DNA of 64,000 nucleotides from Geosiphon pyriformis (GCA_016748015.1 JAAOMT010000319.1:1-64000), one strand, 5' to 3'; positions 25,085 through 38,070 are shown, counted from the first letter of the stretch. Notes: a model not told the origin generated them from the letters alone. Made by a program: numbers and translations.

Positions 25085-26284
25085 ATGGGAACATGTCTAA
25101 CCAAGAATGATGACCTAAACTCTGAGCCCCGTTCAATTGATAACTTGATGGCATTATCATCTTCTTCACTGGTGACACCATACAAAAATGGTCCAGAAGT
25201 CGCGATGTCTCGTTCCCAAAGTATCATTGAACATTCGTTTATTCTCAATGGCTCAAACTTGTATCATCAAAAAATCCAAAATGAAATCACGAATTTCGGT
25301 ATAAAAATAAAAAAAGAGAGATTTGAAAAGCAAAATGCTTGGTTACAATATATCTGGCAAGCGAATTTCCTGGCTCCAGTTGAAGATCAGTTAATGTATG
25401 GCAGCGCTAGAGTTTTGGATTTGGGGTAAATAATTTTAAAATAATAAATTCCCAAATTGGGTTGAAACAAAACTTTTTAATATTTGGGTTTAAATCGTTA
25501 GATCTTAAAATAAGATTTAGATTTAAATTCTCACATATCTTTATTTGAAGTTGTATCACTGGAGAATGGGTATTAGAAGTTGCCAAATCCTACCCTTGGG
25601 CAAATGTGTATGGCATTGATACAGCGCCAGTATTTCCTTCCGTTTCCCCCTTAAACGCTACCTTTCTACAATACAATATCCTTGAAGGGCTGCCGATTGC
25701 CATCAATACATTTAACCTTGTACACGCACGATGCTTAACGTTCACATATAGCCAAAAGGATTGGAAACGAAAAGTGATGAAGGAAATTATAAGAATTACT
25801 AAATCTGGTGGTTGGATCAGTTTGATGGAAATCGAGATAAAATATCAGAATGAAGGACCGGTGACGACACGATTGACTGATGCAAGTGAGTAATCAAAAT
25901 TGATCAATTAAACCTTTATTAAATTAAATATTTCTGTAATAATTCATCAAATCTAAAAATTGATCAGCACGAGAAGTCTTAAGGCAAAAAGGTTTCTCAT
26001 CAACAATATCCACGCTACAAGAATATCTACTCCGTGAATGTGACTTACTAGAAGATATTCAAACCCACGAAAGATTTCCATCAGTTGGGAGTTGGGCAGG
26101 AAGAGCAGGGATTATTGCCGCGCATGAATTTGTACAAACAATGCGAATATTACAATCAGATTTATCGTTTTTTTTAGGGATTAACTCAGACGAGTTTAGC
26201 TCAATGCTTCAGATCTGTTTAAAAGAGTTTACCGAGTTTAAAACTACTGGAAGGGTTGTTAAGGTCCTTGCCAGAAAGAAATGA
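25085..26284 (+). CDS. S-adenosylmethionine-dependent methyltransferase, putatively N-myristoylated (copy 2)
   Basis: Model: exons 25085-25425, 25551-25885 and 25968-26284; it closes as 330 codons plus stop, with GT-AG introns of 125 and 82 nt at the same codon positions as copy 1. The N terminus MGTCLTK again offers Gly2 plus Cys. Conserved with copy 1 are the IEHSFILNG box, the RFEKQ..W.QYIWQANFLAPVEDQL region, motif I (VLDLGCITGEW, residues about 110-120), YGIDTAPVFPSVSPLNATF, FNLVHARCL and TKSGGWISLMEIE. The C-terminal exon carries the VGSWAGRAGIIAAHEF stretch, parallel to copy 1. It lacks the long Ser/Pro insert of copy 1. Probably a tandem duplicate acting at a membrane surface; the substrate cannot be read from the sequence. 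Confidence 0.85.
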
Positions 26285-29122
26285 ATCATGAATTGAAAAT
26301 TCTTTAATTTGATACACGGTTTCAAAATTTTAATTTTAAAATTCATATAACCTTTACATTTTTTTGCACTTTATGCAGATTCACCTACAAGCTTATGTTT
26401 TATTTATTTATTTAGGATCATGCACTTAAGAAATTTTATTAAGCTTTTATTTTAGCAGCCAAGTTCAAAGAACAAGATTTTACCCCAGATTTTTTCGTCA
26501 ACTTGTGATGAATACCAATCTTTCTTTTCGCAAGAGATCACATCTATTTTTGATTGATTGTTGTGAACAGGAAATTTTTTTTATAAAACTTTATATTTTT
26601 ATATTTTTAAATTGTTCTAAAAATGAGAATATATCTGACTTTAATATTTATTGTAAATAAAATTAGACCGAAGATTATTAATATTAAATTAAATAAAGAA
26701 AGCCTTTGATGACAGCTTTAATAAAAAGAACGAATTGACTCAGTTTATCAGAACAATTGTTGTTTGGGTTTCAAAACATAATATTGAAAATCCAAATCCA
26801 TTTGATGCATTAAATACATCAATCCAATTTCTTGGTAAATGCGCAATTAAATATATATTACTGCCATTTCAATTACCAAAAAATAAATAAAAAAATAAAT
26901 TGAGGAGCACAGCAGTTTTTGCTAATAGTTTTTATGCCCATATATAAAATGAATATTAAATTTAAAGGGTAAATTTTAAAAAAATTTTTGTTATTTTATC
27001 CACAGCATATTTAATAAGAGATAATATATGATAAAAAAACTTTTGTTAATTTCGAAATTGTGATAAAATATTAATTGTATTTCTAAAATTATTTCATTCT
27101 TTAATAAAACCTGTTTTTTGTTTTTTTTAACTATGAAGTTTTGCTAATATTTGCTAAATTTTAATTAATTAAAATATAAAATTTCAAAGTATTTTAATAA
27201 TGTTTCAACTTTAACAACAATAATAAATATATTTTTTTATAATTATTATTTTTCAACTCATAAATTTTATTGTTTTATATTTTTAATAAATTATTTACAT
27301 AAATATAAAAATTTGATAAAATAACTACGTATTTTTAATATATTTATAATACCTAACCAATTTTTAGTAACATTTTATTAAAATAAAAAACAGCAGTAGT
27401 TTTAATAATGGTATAATTAAAAGTAATAATAATTAACCAAAAATTATAATAATAGTATAATTACAAAATAGTAAAAGAAAATTTAATAAAATGTATTTAT
27501 AATAATTATTATAAAACAAATATACCAAAATATTTCGGAACTATAGAAACTCAAGGTTCCAACAATTTTAACTGGTATTACTATAAAAAATTTAGATATT
27601 ATGTAGAGAGTATCCAATCTATTAACACAATTAATATTTATTTATTAAAAAATAATTTATAATAAACCCAACCCAAATTAATTTAATAATTAATATTCAA
27701 AGACCAAATAATTAAGATGATAGTATTCAAAATAAAAAAATTCTGGTCAACAAATATACTAATAGTCCGAGCTTTTAACTATTTAAAATATCCATAATAA
27801 AAAACAGTCATGAAATGGAGACATTCCTATTGTCAAATTATATATATTAAGATAAAACTATCAATATCATCAGCATTTTTAATTAAATCAAATTAAAACT
27901 AATAATAATAATAATCCAAATTGCCATTTTTCTATACATTATTAGACGGATATATAGATTGAATACTTAATTATTTTATCAACTTTATTGCTGCTTGAAA
28001 AGTCGTAATAAGATTCAAAAAATATAAAACAATATGTATTATAGTAATTTATTTTATTGCTTAGAATTTTTTTTTAACATAATTAATATTTATTGCAATC
28101 ATAAAAGATAAAAGATAAGTATAGATAAAATGTAAATATGTTATTATAAGAATTTTGATAAAATAAAAATTTTATTTTGTAATTACATTATTTTTTTAGT
28201 TAATCTTATTCCAGTAATTCTGTTCAACTTGGATGTAAATACAGTTCAGATAATTTATATGATTTTTAATAAGTAAAAGTCTTCAAAATTTTCTAATAGT
28301 ATTAAAAATTTCTTGATTCCAATAATTTTTCTTTAGCTATTTTTTGTACAGTATTATAATTAATATTCAAAGCAAAAACTTTTTGCCATCAATGGTAAAT
28401 TTTTTTAAAAACTTAATATTTTTCAAATAAGCTCAATATTAATATTTTTGATTTTAATTGTTTTGGTATTTTTTTATATTTTTTGTTTGTAAAAGAAAAA
28501 AAGTTGTTGGTTTAATCAATTTAATATATTTTGATTTAGTACACTTATTTTTGTTTTTATTTACTACTTTTGTTATTATTTACAGAATTTTTATTGTTTA
28601 ATTAATGTTTGTTTTTAATTTAATTTACTTTTTAAATAAAGTAAATATTCTAAAAAAATATTAAATTAATATTAAAATATTTTATTTAATTGTGATATTA
28701 ATGTTAAAAATATATAGAGTAAAAATAATTTAATAAAATTGAAAATAACAATTATATTATTTAATAATAATAGCTTTATTATCTAAATAGTAAATTTATA
28801 ATAATATATAAAACATTTGAAATGTTATTAATACAAACCAAACATATATTAGTGTTCTCTTTTTCAAACTATAATAAATACACAAAATATTATAATTACT
28901 ATTGAAAATATCAAATGTGAATTAAAATACATTAAAACTAAACATAAAAAATGTGTAAAACAGTTAAAAAAGAGAGATAGCTTGAGTAAATTAAAAATAA
29001 AAATTAAAAAAAGAATTGGTAAATAAAAGAAAAAAAACTAAAAGAAAAAATACAGGATTTAAATACAAAATTTAAAAGATAAATTGATAGAAATATATAA
29101 GACAGATAGTTATATTATAATT
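26285..29122. other. A+T-rich intergenic DNA
   Basis: No gene supported. The right part (about 28880-29120) shows a Lys-rich, coiled-coil-like plus-strand frame broken by stops (for example KTKHKKCVKQLKK). It looks like an old transposon-derived protein and is interrupted by the mariner insertion at 29125. Confidence 0.5.
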
Positions 29123-29124
29123 TA

Positions 29125-30398
29125 CAGTCTGGTAAGAAAAAAATTGGAAATATAAAAATAATTACTATGGCTTAACTAATGTACCAAATTACATAAAACA
29201 ACTTTTATTAGAAAGTCAAATACCATATAATTTTATTAAAAAAAATTAATAGGAAATTCTTTCACCATTTGTCTCAATTATCATTTCACAACGCTGCCTG
29301 ATTGATCCTACTAAACCAATTAAGGTAGATTCAGGAATATCTTGCCACTCTTCCCCTATAAATCTCTCTAATTCATTACGATTTTGAGGCATTCTTTTTT
29401 CTACATTCTTTTTAACAATAGCCCAAAGGTTTTCTATTGGGTTTAAGTCGGGACTATTAGATGGCCACCCCAACAAATCAATTGTATTCTCAGCAATAAA
29501 TCTTTGGCAAGCTTGCTAGTATGCTTGGGGTCATTATCTTATTGGAAATGCCAATATCCCCCAGCATTGCTCTAATTTCAAGTAAGTGGTTACGAAGAAT
29601 ATCTATATAAAATTGAGCATTCATTATTTGAACAAAACAAAATAAACTAGTCTTTCCTTTTTCGTAGAAACCCCCCCCTCCCCACGCGAGAATTTTTGTT
29701 CGATCTTTAGGCATAGAACGAATTGGTCGAGTACCTTTATGCCAACGTTTTACCGTGTTTTGAAAAAGTTGAAAAGACGTTTCGTCAGTAAAAACTGTTC
29801 TTTTCCAATCGTCGTTCAGGTGTTTTTTGGCCCATTCTACACGTTTTCGCTTATGCTCTTCGGTCAGCATTGGAGTTGCTCTAGGAAGACTTTTTTTATA
29901 ATTAAGGTTGGATAAATGGTTTTGAATAGTAACATGAGAAACATTTATTCCCTTCTTAGCCAACTTTATTGCTAAATATCTAGACGAAACTGAGGAATCT
30001 CTACAATTAATCTGCCCTAATACTTTCGAAGAATTTCCCATAATCTTTCTTGGCCGACCATTACCACTCGCATGCTTTATTGTTTGAGTTTTTCGAGGAT
30101 ATTATAGATTGTAGAAAGGGGTATATTCGTTTTATTCTGTATTTCTTTCGCCTTTCGTATTCCTTGCTTCCAAAAATGTAATACGACTTGCCGTTGCGTT
30201 TCTTGCTTTGAAGTCGGCATTTAAAAGACAAGTTTTAAAAAAAACTATTAGTTAATACGCGAGAAAATGTTTTTAGAGCTCAGCCACTTATCTAATATTC
30301 TGTTTCCATTTTTACCCTCACAAAACTTACAAAAATAGTTAAACCAAATGCAATCTTAGTAGATTCATATTTTTCCAATTTTTTTTTTTACCAGACTG
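29125..30398 (-). mobile_element. Tc1/mariner transposon with complete ends
   Basis: 1274 bp bounded by inverted repeats that both read inward CAGTCTGGTAA, an A run, then ATTGGAAA (about 26 bp with few mismatches). A TA dinucleotide flanks each side (29123-29124 and 30399-30400), the standard target of this superfamily. Length and single minus-strand transposase are typical. Both ends are intact, so the copy could be moved in trans even though its own gene is broken. Confidence 0.9.
29246..30220 (-). pseudogene. Tc1/mariner transposase (DD34E), frameshifted
   Basis: Start ATG at 30218-30220 (MPTSKQETQRQVV), followed by a helix-turn-helix region. After a frame change near 30090 comes NGRPRKIMG, then the catalytic core. 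The first Asp is in VFTDETSF, the second in DNDPKHTS (about 29520-29545) and the Glu in NSPDLNPIENLW (about 29430-29465), giving the D, D34, E triad. The protein is split over at least three frames (30220 to about 30095, 30041-29490 and 29476-29246), and one codon in the QxDNDPKH box is TAA. All catalytic residues survive, so the inactivation looks recent. Confidence 0.85.
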
Positions 30399-30400
30399 TA

Positions 30401-32358
30401 GATATCAAAATAACAAAGTATATAAATTATTATTTGAAGTAATATTTCTGTTTTTTACTTGATTATTAAAAACATAACAAAATTTATACATGAACAAAAT
30501 AAAAACCATACAACTTAAAATAATAAAAATAGTAATAACTTTATAATATAGAGTATTATTATGGTTCAAAAAATTAGTAAAAATTATAAATAGTAAAAAT
30601 TATTTAATTATAATATAACACAGTAATAATCTTAGAAAGATAATAATTTATATAACAGTAATTATCAAATAATGATAACAACAAGCACTATTTTGTAATA
30701 ACAGCAAACATCATAATATAATAATAGCAAATATTATTTAAAAATATCAAAAATAGAGTATTACAATATATTATTTTGTACAACTACAAACATGTATATA
30801 TATAATAATTTTAATATTGAAAAAAATATTTTCCATTTTTTACTTTTTAATAACATCTAAATAAATTTTTAATTAATTAAAAGAAATAACAATATAATTT
30901 TGAAAACTAAATTATTGTGCAAATCTATTAAAAAACTCACTTGCATTTATTTATTGAAAAAATAATTTCTAATCAAGATTATTCATTTTTTTTTATTAAT
31001 TAATTAAAAGCTTTATTATTTAGAATTAAAAAAAAAACACTCAAAACAATAACATTCTGTGTTTTTAGATTAAAAAAAACACTTTAGACAATTGGAAGAA
31101 AATATATTTTAACCATTTCTTTACAAGACAAAATATGATCTTATTAATTTAATTTGTACTATATATGTTATAATACATTTTTAAGTTAATAATTTTCTAA
31201 AGTTGTTATTTAATGAGACAAAATTTAGAGTTTTTAAAAAGAATATAATCAAGATAATGTATAAAAAAATTTTTATTACAAAATAGATAATAAAAATTAT
31301 AATAGTTTTAAAAAAGCAATTGTTTAAATTATTAATTAGATAAAAATAATAAATAGATTAAAGATATTATGGAAATAATATGAAGTTAAATAATAAATAA
31401 TGAATTATAACTAAATTAATAACTTATTGATTAAGCAAATAAACCAATAGGTTAATTGGCTAAAACATAATTTTATTTTTTATACCTCTAAAATCTTTGT
31501 TTTTGATAATTAAAAACAATTTCCAATTGAATTATAACTTTGAAAAAAATTAAAATTAAATAATTATATTATTCATAATAGTTTTTCAAAAATATGAAGT
31601 AGCATATAATTCAGTTATTTAATTTATTGTTTAAAAAACTCTTAAAATAATTTACATTCATTGAAAATTATATGTCCTTTTAATGAGCCAAAAATGAACG
31701 AGTTTTCAAACTATTCACTTCTAGAATTTGAGCTCCATACTATTTTGATTGGGTAGGATAGCAGGTTTATGTGCAATGACGAACCACAGTAACAGAACGC
31801 CAATTATTAACGATGTGCTGTAATCGAGAAAATGTATCTGTATCAATTTCGGCACACAAAAAAGCTCAGCGTGTCAAACAGACTTGATAAGAATTTAGAC
31901 GTTATTTAAAAAAGTTAAAATAGTTTAAAAGAATTTTCTAGCCATAATAAAAATACGATAAAAAGTTTTGATGTTAAATATTTAAAAATTATATATATAT
32001 TGATATTTTATTGCCTGATTGATTTTATTTCATTTCTTTTTCAAAAATAAATAAATTAATTACTATTAGCCTAAAAATATTTTGAAAAGGGTAAAATTAA
32101 CATCAATAAAAACAGTTTTATGCTTAAATGGCTTAATTATTTAACAAAAATTAAAATATTGTTTAATTTCAAAAAGGTTATAAATACATCGGGTATTCAC
32201 TTGGTAAAATTTCAAAATAAATTAATTATTTAACCATTGAAATATTGTTAAGCATAGAAGAAATTATATATAGTAAAAACCTTAAAATTATCAGATCAAT
32301 AAAACAAAGGAGAGTGATCTGGGGTATTGAATATTTTAACAGAATTTTTCCAAAATGG
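30401..32358. other. A+T-rich intergenic DNA
   Basis: No gene, RNA or repeat boundary could be supported. Composition becomes more ordinary from about 31690 onward, which may contain the 3' region of the receptor gene on the minus strand. Confidence 0.55.
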
Positions 32359-32566
32359 TCAAATATATGAAGCTACTTGAGTTTCTTCAGTTTTTTCGAA
32401 ATTTTGATTGATTGGTGCTAAGGTTTGATTGGGTGATGATGAGAAGTTATTTTTATTTTTGGACCCTTCATTCAAAAAGAATTGAATTGAATTCGTGAAT
32501 CTGAAATATTTTATTTAAGATGGTCAAGGTAGAACTTGTTAAAACTATTGAATCAAGTAAAGAGGA

Positions 32567-32606
<40 letters not shown>

Positions 32607-34348
32607 TTCAAAACCTTTACATACCCGCTAATATTGCATGCTACCGCAAAAGTTACATGTAAACCTAAATATTCGTTTTTCTTTAAAAAAAAAAAACCCC
32701 CCACCCCAATTGTAAAATTAGTGAAAAATTGTAAGGTTACTTGCATTATTATTTTCTTGTTTTATTTGAGTTAAAATTTCGATAAAATTCTTACTTTAAT
32801 CGTCGCCATAAAAATAAATGCGATTCCTGCTATCTGTAAAGTAAAAGTTGTATTTGTTTTAGTGAATTTTAAACTTGATAAGAATTGTAGAGTTTTTATG
32901 AAACACATATATTCTTGATTGATTGATTGATTGATTGATTGATTAATTACCAGCTGATACCCGTACATTAAGCAATAACTAAGAATTCTTCGATTCACAA
33001 TTTGTTGAACTTTATTAAATCGCACTTGGTCATAACTTTCTGTCCCTTTGGTTGATTCCCCATTCTGTATAGAAAGCTGAGCTTTTCGAACCATGTTTAA
33101 ACTTTTTAAGGTTCTTTGATAGCAAAAAAAGATCCAAGACATTGCTGTAAGATGGATTGAGAGTGTAAGCCAGGTCATTAGGTGTGAAGGATTTTTTGCG
33201 GTTGTATAGCACCTATTAAATAATTTTTTTCAAGTTTAAAAATTAGTCCAAGGCTTAATAATTTCTATTTAACTGATTTGGGGAACAATCAAACGAAAAA
33301 TAAAATAAAATAAAATAAAATAAAATAAATAAATAAAGAGAAAGAAATAATATTTTTACCAGTATGCACCTTCCCCCGATTGACTTTTATAAAATAAGCC
33401 ACAGAATACACAAAATGTAGGTAGTATAACCTGTGGGAGAATTAATTTCCACTCATATTTTCCCAAATAAATTTTTTTCATTCGACATACTATAAATAAT
33501 TCATTTCACATCATAAAAAAATTTTATGTGAGAAAAATGAGTTTTTGCTTTAAAGGATAAAAGTTTATTTTAATTATTGTGATTAAAAATAAACTTTGAA
33601 ATTACCTTTTAAATATATTATCGTAGCAACTGAAACTGATAAAGCCAGGTCCATAACGAAAGATGAATAAAATAAATTAATCAAAATTTTACAAGACATT
33701 TGTGGCCATAGACGAAGATGTATCAATGGGTAACCCTAAAGAAAACCAAAAAAAAAAGTTTTATTTAATTAATTCTTGCAGTCCATGTAAACTTGTTTAA
33801 TTTTTTTTTATAAATTTGTTAATTATATCTTACCATATTAATTAAAGATTGGGTATGTAAGAAAAGACCTGTAAAAAAATTTGAAAATTATAAATTTAAA
33901 AACCTCAAATCAATACATTCTACAAAAAATTTTAAACAAAAAACTCACTACGTAGCCCCAAATATATAGGTACAGTCAATGACATTTGTAATGGAGCTTT
34001 GTTATTAAGCTTCCACAACCTATAAACGTGAATGAAAACAAAAAAACATCCGACGATCGATATCGATGCCATGGTCATCCCGGCTATTGAGACAATTCGT
34101 TGTTTCAAAGGGAATTTAGGGTCAAAATCTTGGAATGTTGTAGTGATGTTGATTTCTTTTTGTGGCGTAACTTGTCGCTGAACTTCATTTTTTATTGATT
34201 GATCGGTAATAGTCGATAATATTGATGATGAACTTAATACCTCTGTCTGTGGAAAACTTTGAAATTCTGGGCAGAGATTCAATAAGCATAATATCAGGAT
34301 AAGGAAGTACAAAACATTGGATTTGGGACGTATTATTCTTGATGACAT
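32359..34348 (-). CDS. Seven-transmembrane G-protein-coupled-receptor-like protein
   Basis: Eight exons on the minus strand: 34348-33949, 33868-33834, 33735-33606, 33489-33360, 33212-32951, 32833-32795, 32680-32625 and 32500-32359. They join to 397 codons plus stop with every phase matching. The ATG at 34348 is preferred because the upstream in-frame codon is TTG. A signal peptide (LYFLILILCLLNLC) is followed by a Ser/Thr-rich ectodomain (about residues 33-85). Seven hydrophobic segments follow in order, including IVSIAGMTMASISIVGCFFV, ILINLFYSSFVMDLALSVSV, LILPQVILPTFCVF, LMTWLTLSIHLTAMSWIFF and LHVTFAVACNISGFTNSIQF. The cytoplasmic tail is Asn/Ser-rich. The layout and the Cys/Trp pattern after TM4 fit orphan fungal receptors; ligand and G protein are unknown. 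Confidence 0.75.
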
Positions 34349-34674
34349 TTTCAACGAGGATTACGAACTTTTGCAGATAAAAAAAATAAACAATACTTTT
34401 TAAATTTTAACTTTTTAACGTTTATTTCAAGAGGAGGCATGTTTATATATATATATATATATATGTTCGATTTCACTCGTCTTTGAGTAAAAAGATATCT
34501 TTTCTCGATCGGAAGTTTTTTTTAAATTTTCTTAATGTGGTTAGAGATAAGTGAATTCGTGTTTAATTAGAGGTTTTCGGAAATTTCTAAATGTAGATTA
34601 GATAATTGATCAATGTTCATTGGATCCCCAGTTATTAAAATTGGTTAAACAAATTTTAGTGTACAAAGGATTTT

Positions 34675-34709
<35 letters not shown>

Positions 34710-35598
34710 ATTTTAGTTAGATAATTCAAAGTGTATTTTTTGGATATTAAAAATTTTTCTAAAAGTATCTTTTGGATTAAATTTAATGCGAATAATAATA
34801 ACCAAATGTGGTATTTGATGTTATGAAAGGACATTTGTCAAGTTACTGAAGGAGAATTAAGAAATTTCTGAACTCTCATCGTGTGATTAATAGAGTAGGG
34901 AGGTTGAAAATTATGTCTTTGATAAAAATAAAATTTTAAATTCGACATAAAAGTAATCGTATCGTCGAAATAAATAACATCATTTAAATAAATGACATCA
35001 TTCAAATAAATGATATCATTTGATAATAATAATAATTAAATTTAAAAGATAGACTCTAATAAATTTTGTTATTAATTTATTAAGTCAGCTATTTATAATA
35101 GTATTAAAAAACAAATCATTCTAAACAAATAGAAATACTTTAAACATTTAAAAGTAAATGAATTCTAAAGATAATTGAAAACAACATTCAAAATATTCTC
35201 GACATATATATATATATATATATAAAAGAAAATATAAATATGAATAAAATTTAGTTCTCTTTTGGTTGTTTTCTATTAAGATAAAAAAACTTTCAAAATG
35301 TCAATTTTTGCTGTTGTTCAAAAAAGAAAATAATTTGAAATTAACTCTAAAAGACTATCATCTTACTTTCATAACCTATTTCGAAAAAGAGAGTTCAGAT
35401 ACTTTATTTCATTTAAAGAATAATCTATTACTAGAAATCTAATTGTGAGGACAATTGATACAATTATGGTCAAACGGAATGGTCAGATACGTTTTAGCTG
35501 TCGTACCACGATCAACCCCGAGAATAGTGTTTTTTCACTGCGCGTTTACATAAATTTAAATAATGATTACGTAAAGACAAATAGCGTAAAAGTACATG
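34349..35598. other. Promoter side of the receptor gene and spacer with microsatellites
   Basis: No further gene. It contains an (AT)n run at about 34444-34464, a (CAT)n run at about 34677-34709 and a second (AT)n run at about 35204-35224. The receptor promoter should lie directly right of 34348, but no TATA element stands out. Confidence 0.55.
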
Positions 35599-35600
35599 TA

Positions 35601-36501
35601 CAGTACCTTCAAAAAGTAAAGCTCGATTCAAATTTGAACACAAAATTCTGATACTTTTTACTCTTTTTACGATTTATACACCAAATAAAAAATTTTACAT
35701 ATCTAATTAATACTTTGTCGGCCCTCCTTGTGACTCTAATACTACTTCAATACTCCTTGGCATTGAGTTAATAACTTTTTCGAGAACAGAGATATCAAAT
35801 TTCTCCCATTCCTCCTTTAACGCAATTTTAAGTTCGACCACAGAATTTGAAAAGACTTTATGTTTTTGAATATTTTTCTTAAATAGCTTCCAATTTTTCT
35901 CAATTACATTTAGGTCTGGCGAATTTACCGCACAGTTGATAATCATAATTTTATGGATTTTCGTCCACTTTTGAAACTAGTTACTAAGCAATTACCATTA
36001 AACTTTTTTCAAAACCTGATTGCTTCCCAATTTTCACACACTCGTCTTACAAGAGAATATAATTCATGCTCAACCATAAGCGCTCCTATCCCCCATCTCC
36101 CCTATATCACCTAACACGAGCATAAATAAGCATGTGTTTCCGGGATATAAGGTTTTTTTGTTGCGACGCGTGAATGAAGTCTGGCATTATAGAGTACATT
36201 TGGGTATAGTTGACAAACTACATTTAGACCTAAATTGTTGTCAATTTCATGGAGTGTGGCATGTCATTTTTCTTTTTGGCTTTAAACACTAGTAAATCTT
36301 TTTCGTCGTTGCTGAGAATTTGTGATCTTCTAGAACGTATAAACTTTACACTTTTTTCTGTTCTCTGGTACTTGTCAATAAAGTGCCACATTCTTGTGGA
36401 AGCATTTTTGGGGAATTTATTTTTTCCATGTACCTCAGAATCTTTCCTTTATTTATTAAGTGGTTACACTGCAAATCGAGTGTTACTTTTTAGGGGTATT
36501 G
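35601..36501 (-). mobile_element. Internally deleted Tc1-like transposon
   Basis: The left end reads CAGTACCTTCAAAAAGTAAA and the right end, reversed, CAATACCCCTAAAAAGTAAC. Both continue into a GAATCGAG/AATCGAG-type match, and each is flanked by TA (35599-35600 and 36502-36503). Inside on the minus strand, 35946-35707 encodes the transposase C terminus (NSPDLNVIEKNW, the Glu-containing block). About 36460-36240 encodes a helix-turn-helix-like N-terminal piece (KNASTRMWHFIDKYQ). The catalytic middle with both Asp is missing, so this 901-bp copy is non-autonomous. Confidence 0.7.
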
Positions 36502-36929
36502 TATATCGTTATTAGCAAAATCAATGGCTCACAAAATTGATTAAAATTTAGGTGTCACTTTAATGATGATGATGAATCGAATTCAAAATTACAATAATGA
36601 TGTCACATTTCGTAATTAAAGAAATTATCAATCATTAAAAAATTAACAACCGAGAAAATCAACAATAAGTCCTCGCGTTTCTTATCCAACCTTTATTGCA
36701 CATTTCCGATTGTCTTTATATAAATAATTCAAGAGAAGAATTTTTTGTATATTGAACCCGGAATAGAGTCCTCAGGAAAGAATCAACAAATCTTTTTGTC
36801 ATAAAAAAATTTTTTTATCTACGTCAAATAAGCATAAAAAATGAAATTGGTAGTTTAACAGATCTGACTTTTAACTAAATTTGATGAACGAAAATTTTTT
36901 CGTCTGATTTCTACTAAAGAATGTTCAAA

Positions 36930-37404
36930 ATTAAAATCGACGATAACATTAATCTTGGTGTTGAAACTGTTCGTAGAGCACTCTAACGAAATGCTTTACA
37001 AGCAATTAAAAAACCTTAAAAACGAAACAAATTTCCGAATTCTCTGGTCTGACGGACACAAGTACTGTTGGGAAAAGCCAATAGAACCAATCATGTACAA
37101 TCAACAATAAAATTTGATGGGGGTGGTGGCATTATGGTGTACCAATCTCTGTCACATTGAAGGAAAATCGAATGGAGAAGAGTGTAGAAAAATACTTACA
37201 GATGATTGATTGGAATCTGACACTTGCCAAGAAGTGGTTTGGGGATGATAAAAATTGAGATTCTTGATTAGTCCCCATTGAACACTTCTTGGAATCTATC
37301 TGTACAAGTTCATAGCACGAGGGAAAAAATTCAACACATTTAAAATAATATTGAGATTGAAACTTCTCAATAGAATAACGAATGTTATCTTAAATCATTT
37401 AATG
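36930..37404 (+). pseudogene. Tc1-like transposase relic, plus strand
   Basis: Scattered matches to a different Tc1-like transposase appear in several frames: GVETVRRAL near 36955-36985, QAIKKP near 37000, DGHKYCWEKP near 37050-37080 and a degenerate NPIEHF block near 37275-37295. Stops and deletions separate them, and the first catalytic Asp region is lost. The adjacent hAT-like element at 37413 appears to have inserted in or beside its 3' part. Confidence 0.45.
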
Positions 37405-37412
37405 GTTCTAAT

Positions 37413-38070
37413 CAGTGATGTTCGCTGGAACGTCCAGTGGGAGTTATTGGAATTGGAATGTCACTGGACCCTTCCAATTAGGATTTTTTATTCACTGGAT
37501 GGAAAGGTCCAGTGACGTCCAGTGATGTCCAGTGGCTTGGCAAAGTTTTTTCTCTATTAAAATGTACCCATCGATGAGGTTGTCGATGAGTCTACCGATG
37601 AACCTACTAACGAACTAAATGAATATAGGATGGATAATGAACAAAACGAATTGCAAGATATCGAACCATCAAGTATAATAACGCCCGATGATTGGGAAAA
37701 TCAATTACGTGACTGGGAACAGATGTTAATAGATGAAAAGGCAGAACGTGATAATAATGGCAATATGGAAGGTGATTTGTTAAGTAATTACAAACACCCA
37801 GCAATAGATAACAGAGCAAAATGGGAAGTGAGTAGTATATTTGGTTTATTGTTTCAAAAACCAAATTTTAAAAATAATAACAATTAATTTTCACTATTAA
37901 TGTATACATTTTTATTGGTTACATTATTTACTATGCCTACATTTTGATTGGTTAACATTATATTGGTTCCAGTGGAATAATCGTTCCAGTGAGAGTTTCC
38001 ACTGGAATTACTGGAACTCTTAAAAAATCTGGCCGTCCAGTGGAATTCCAGAAGTCCAGTGCCAACACTG
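37413..38070. mobile_element. Non-autonomous hAT-like transposon (658 bp)
   Basis: Perfect 8-bp duplications GTTCTAAT flank the element (37405-37412 and 38071-38078). The ends read inward CAGTGATGTTC and CAGTGTTGGC, the CAGTG start typical of hAT. Both subterminal regions are packed with copies of TCCAGTG or its complement CACTGGA (37430-37545 and 37965-38065), likely transposase-binding sites. An acidic open frame inside (about 37570-37887, including ATG 37630) ends with HPAIDNRAKWEVSSIF and could be a piece of a hAT transposase C terminus. No catalytic domain is present. Confidence 0.8.

Noticed and set aside
32468-32746. Minus-strand 92-codon frame as a separate small gene
   Set aside because: It runs through an intron and poly-pyrimidine tract; only its middle (32680-32625) is an exon of the receptor gene, joined to 32500-32359.
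33606-33735. Frameshift in the receptor gene between exons 3 and 4
   Set aside because: Using the acceptor at 33430 gives a stop, but the upstream acceptor at 33490-33491 restores phase and adds a hydrophobic segment, so no mutation is needed.
37607-37864. Minus-strand frame inside the hAT-like element
   Set aside because: Antisense of the acidic plus-strand frame, with no conserved features.
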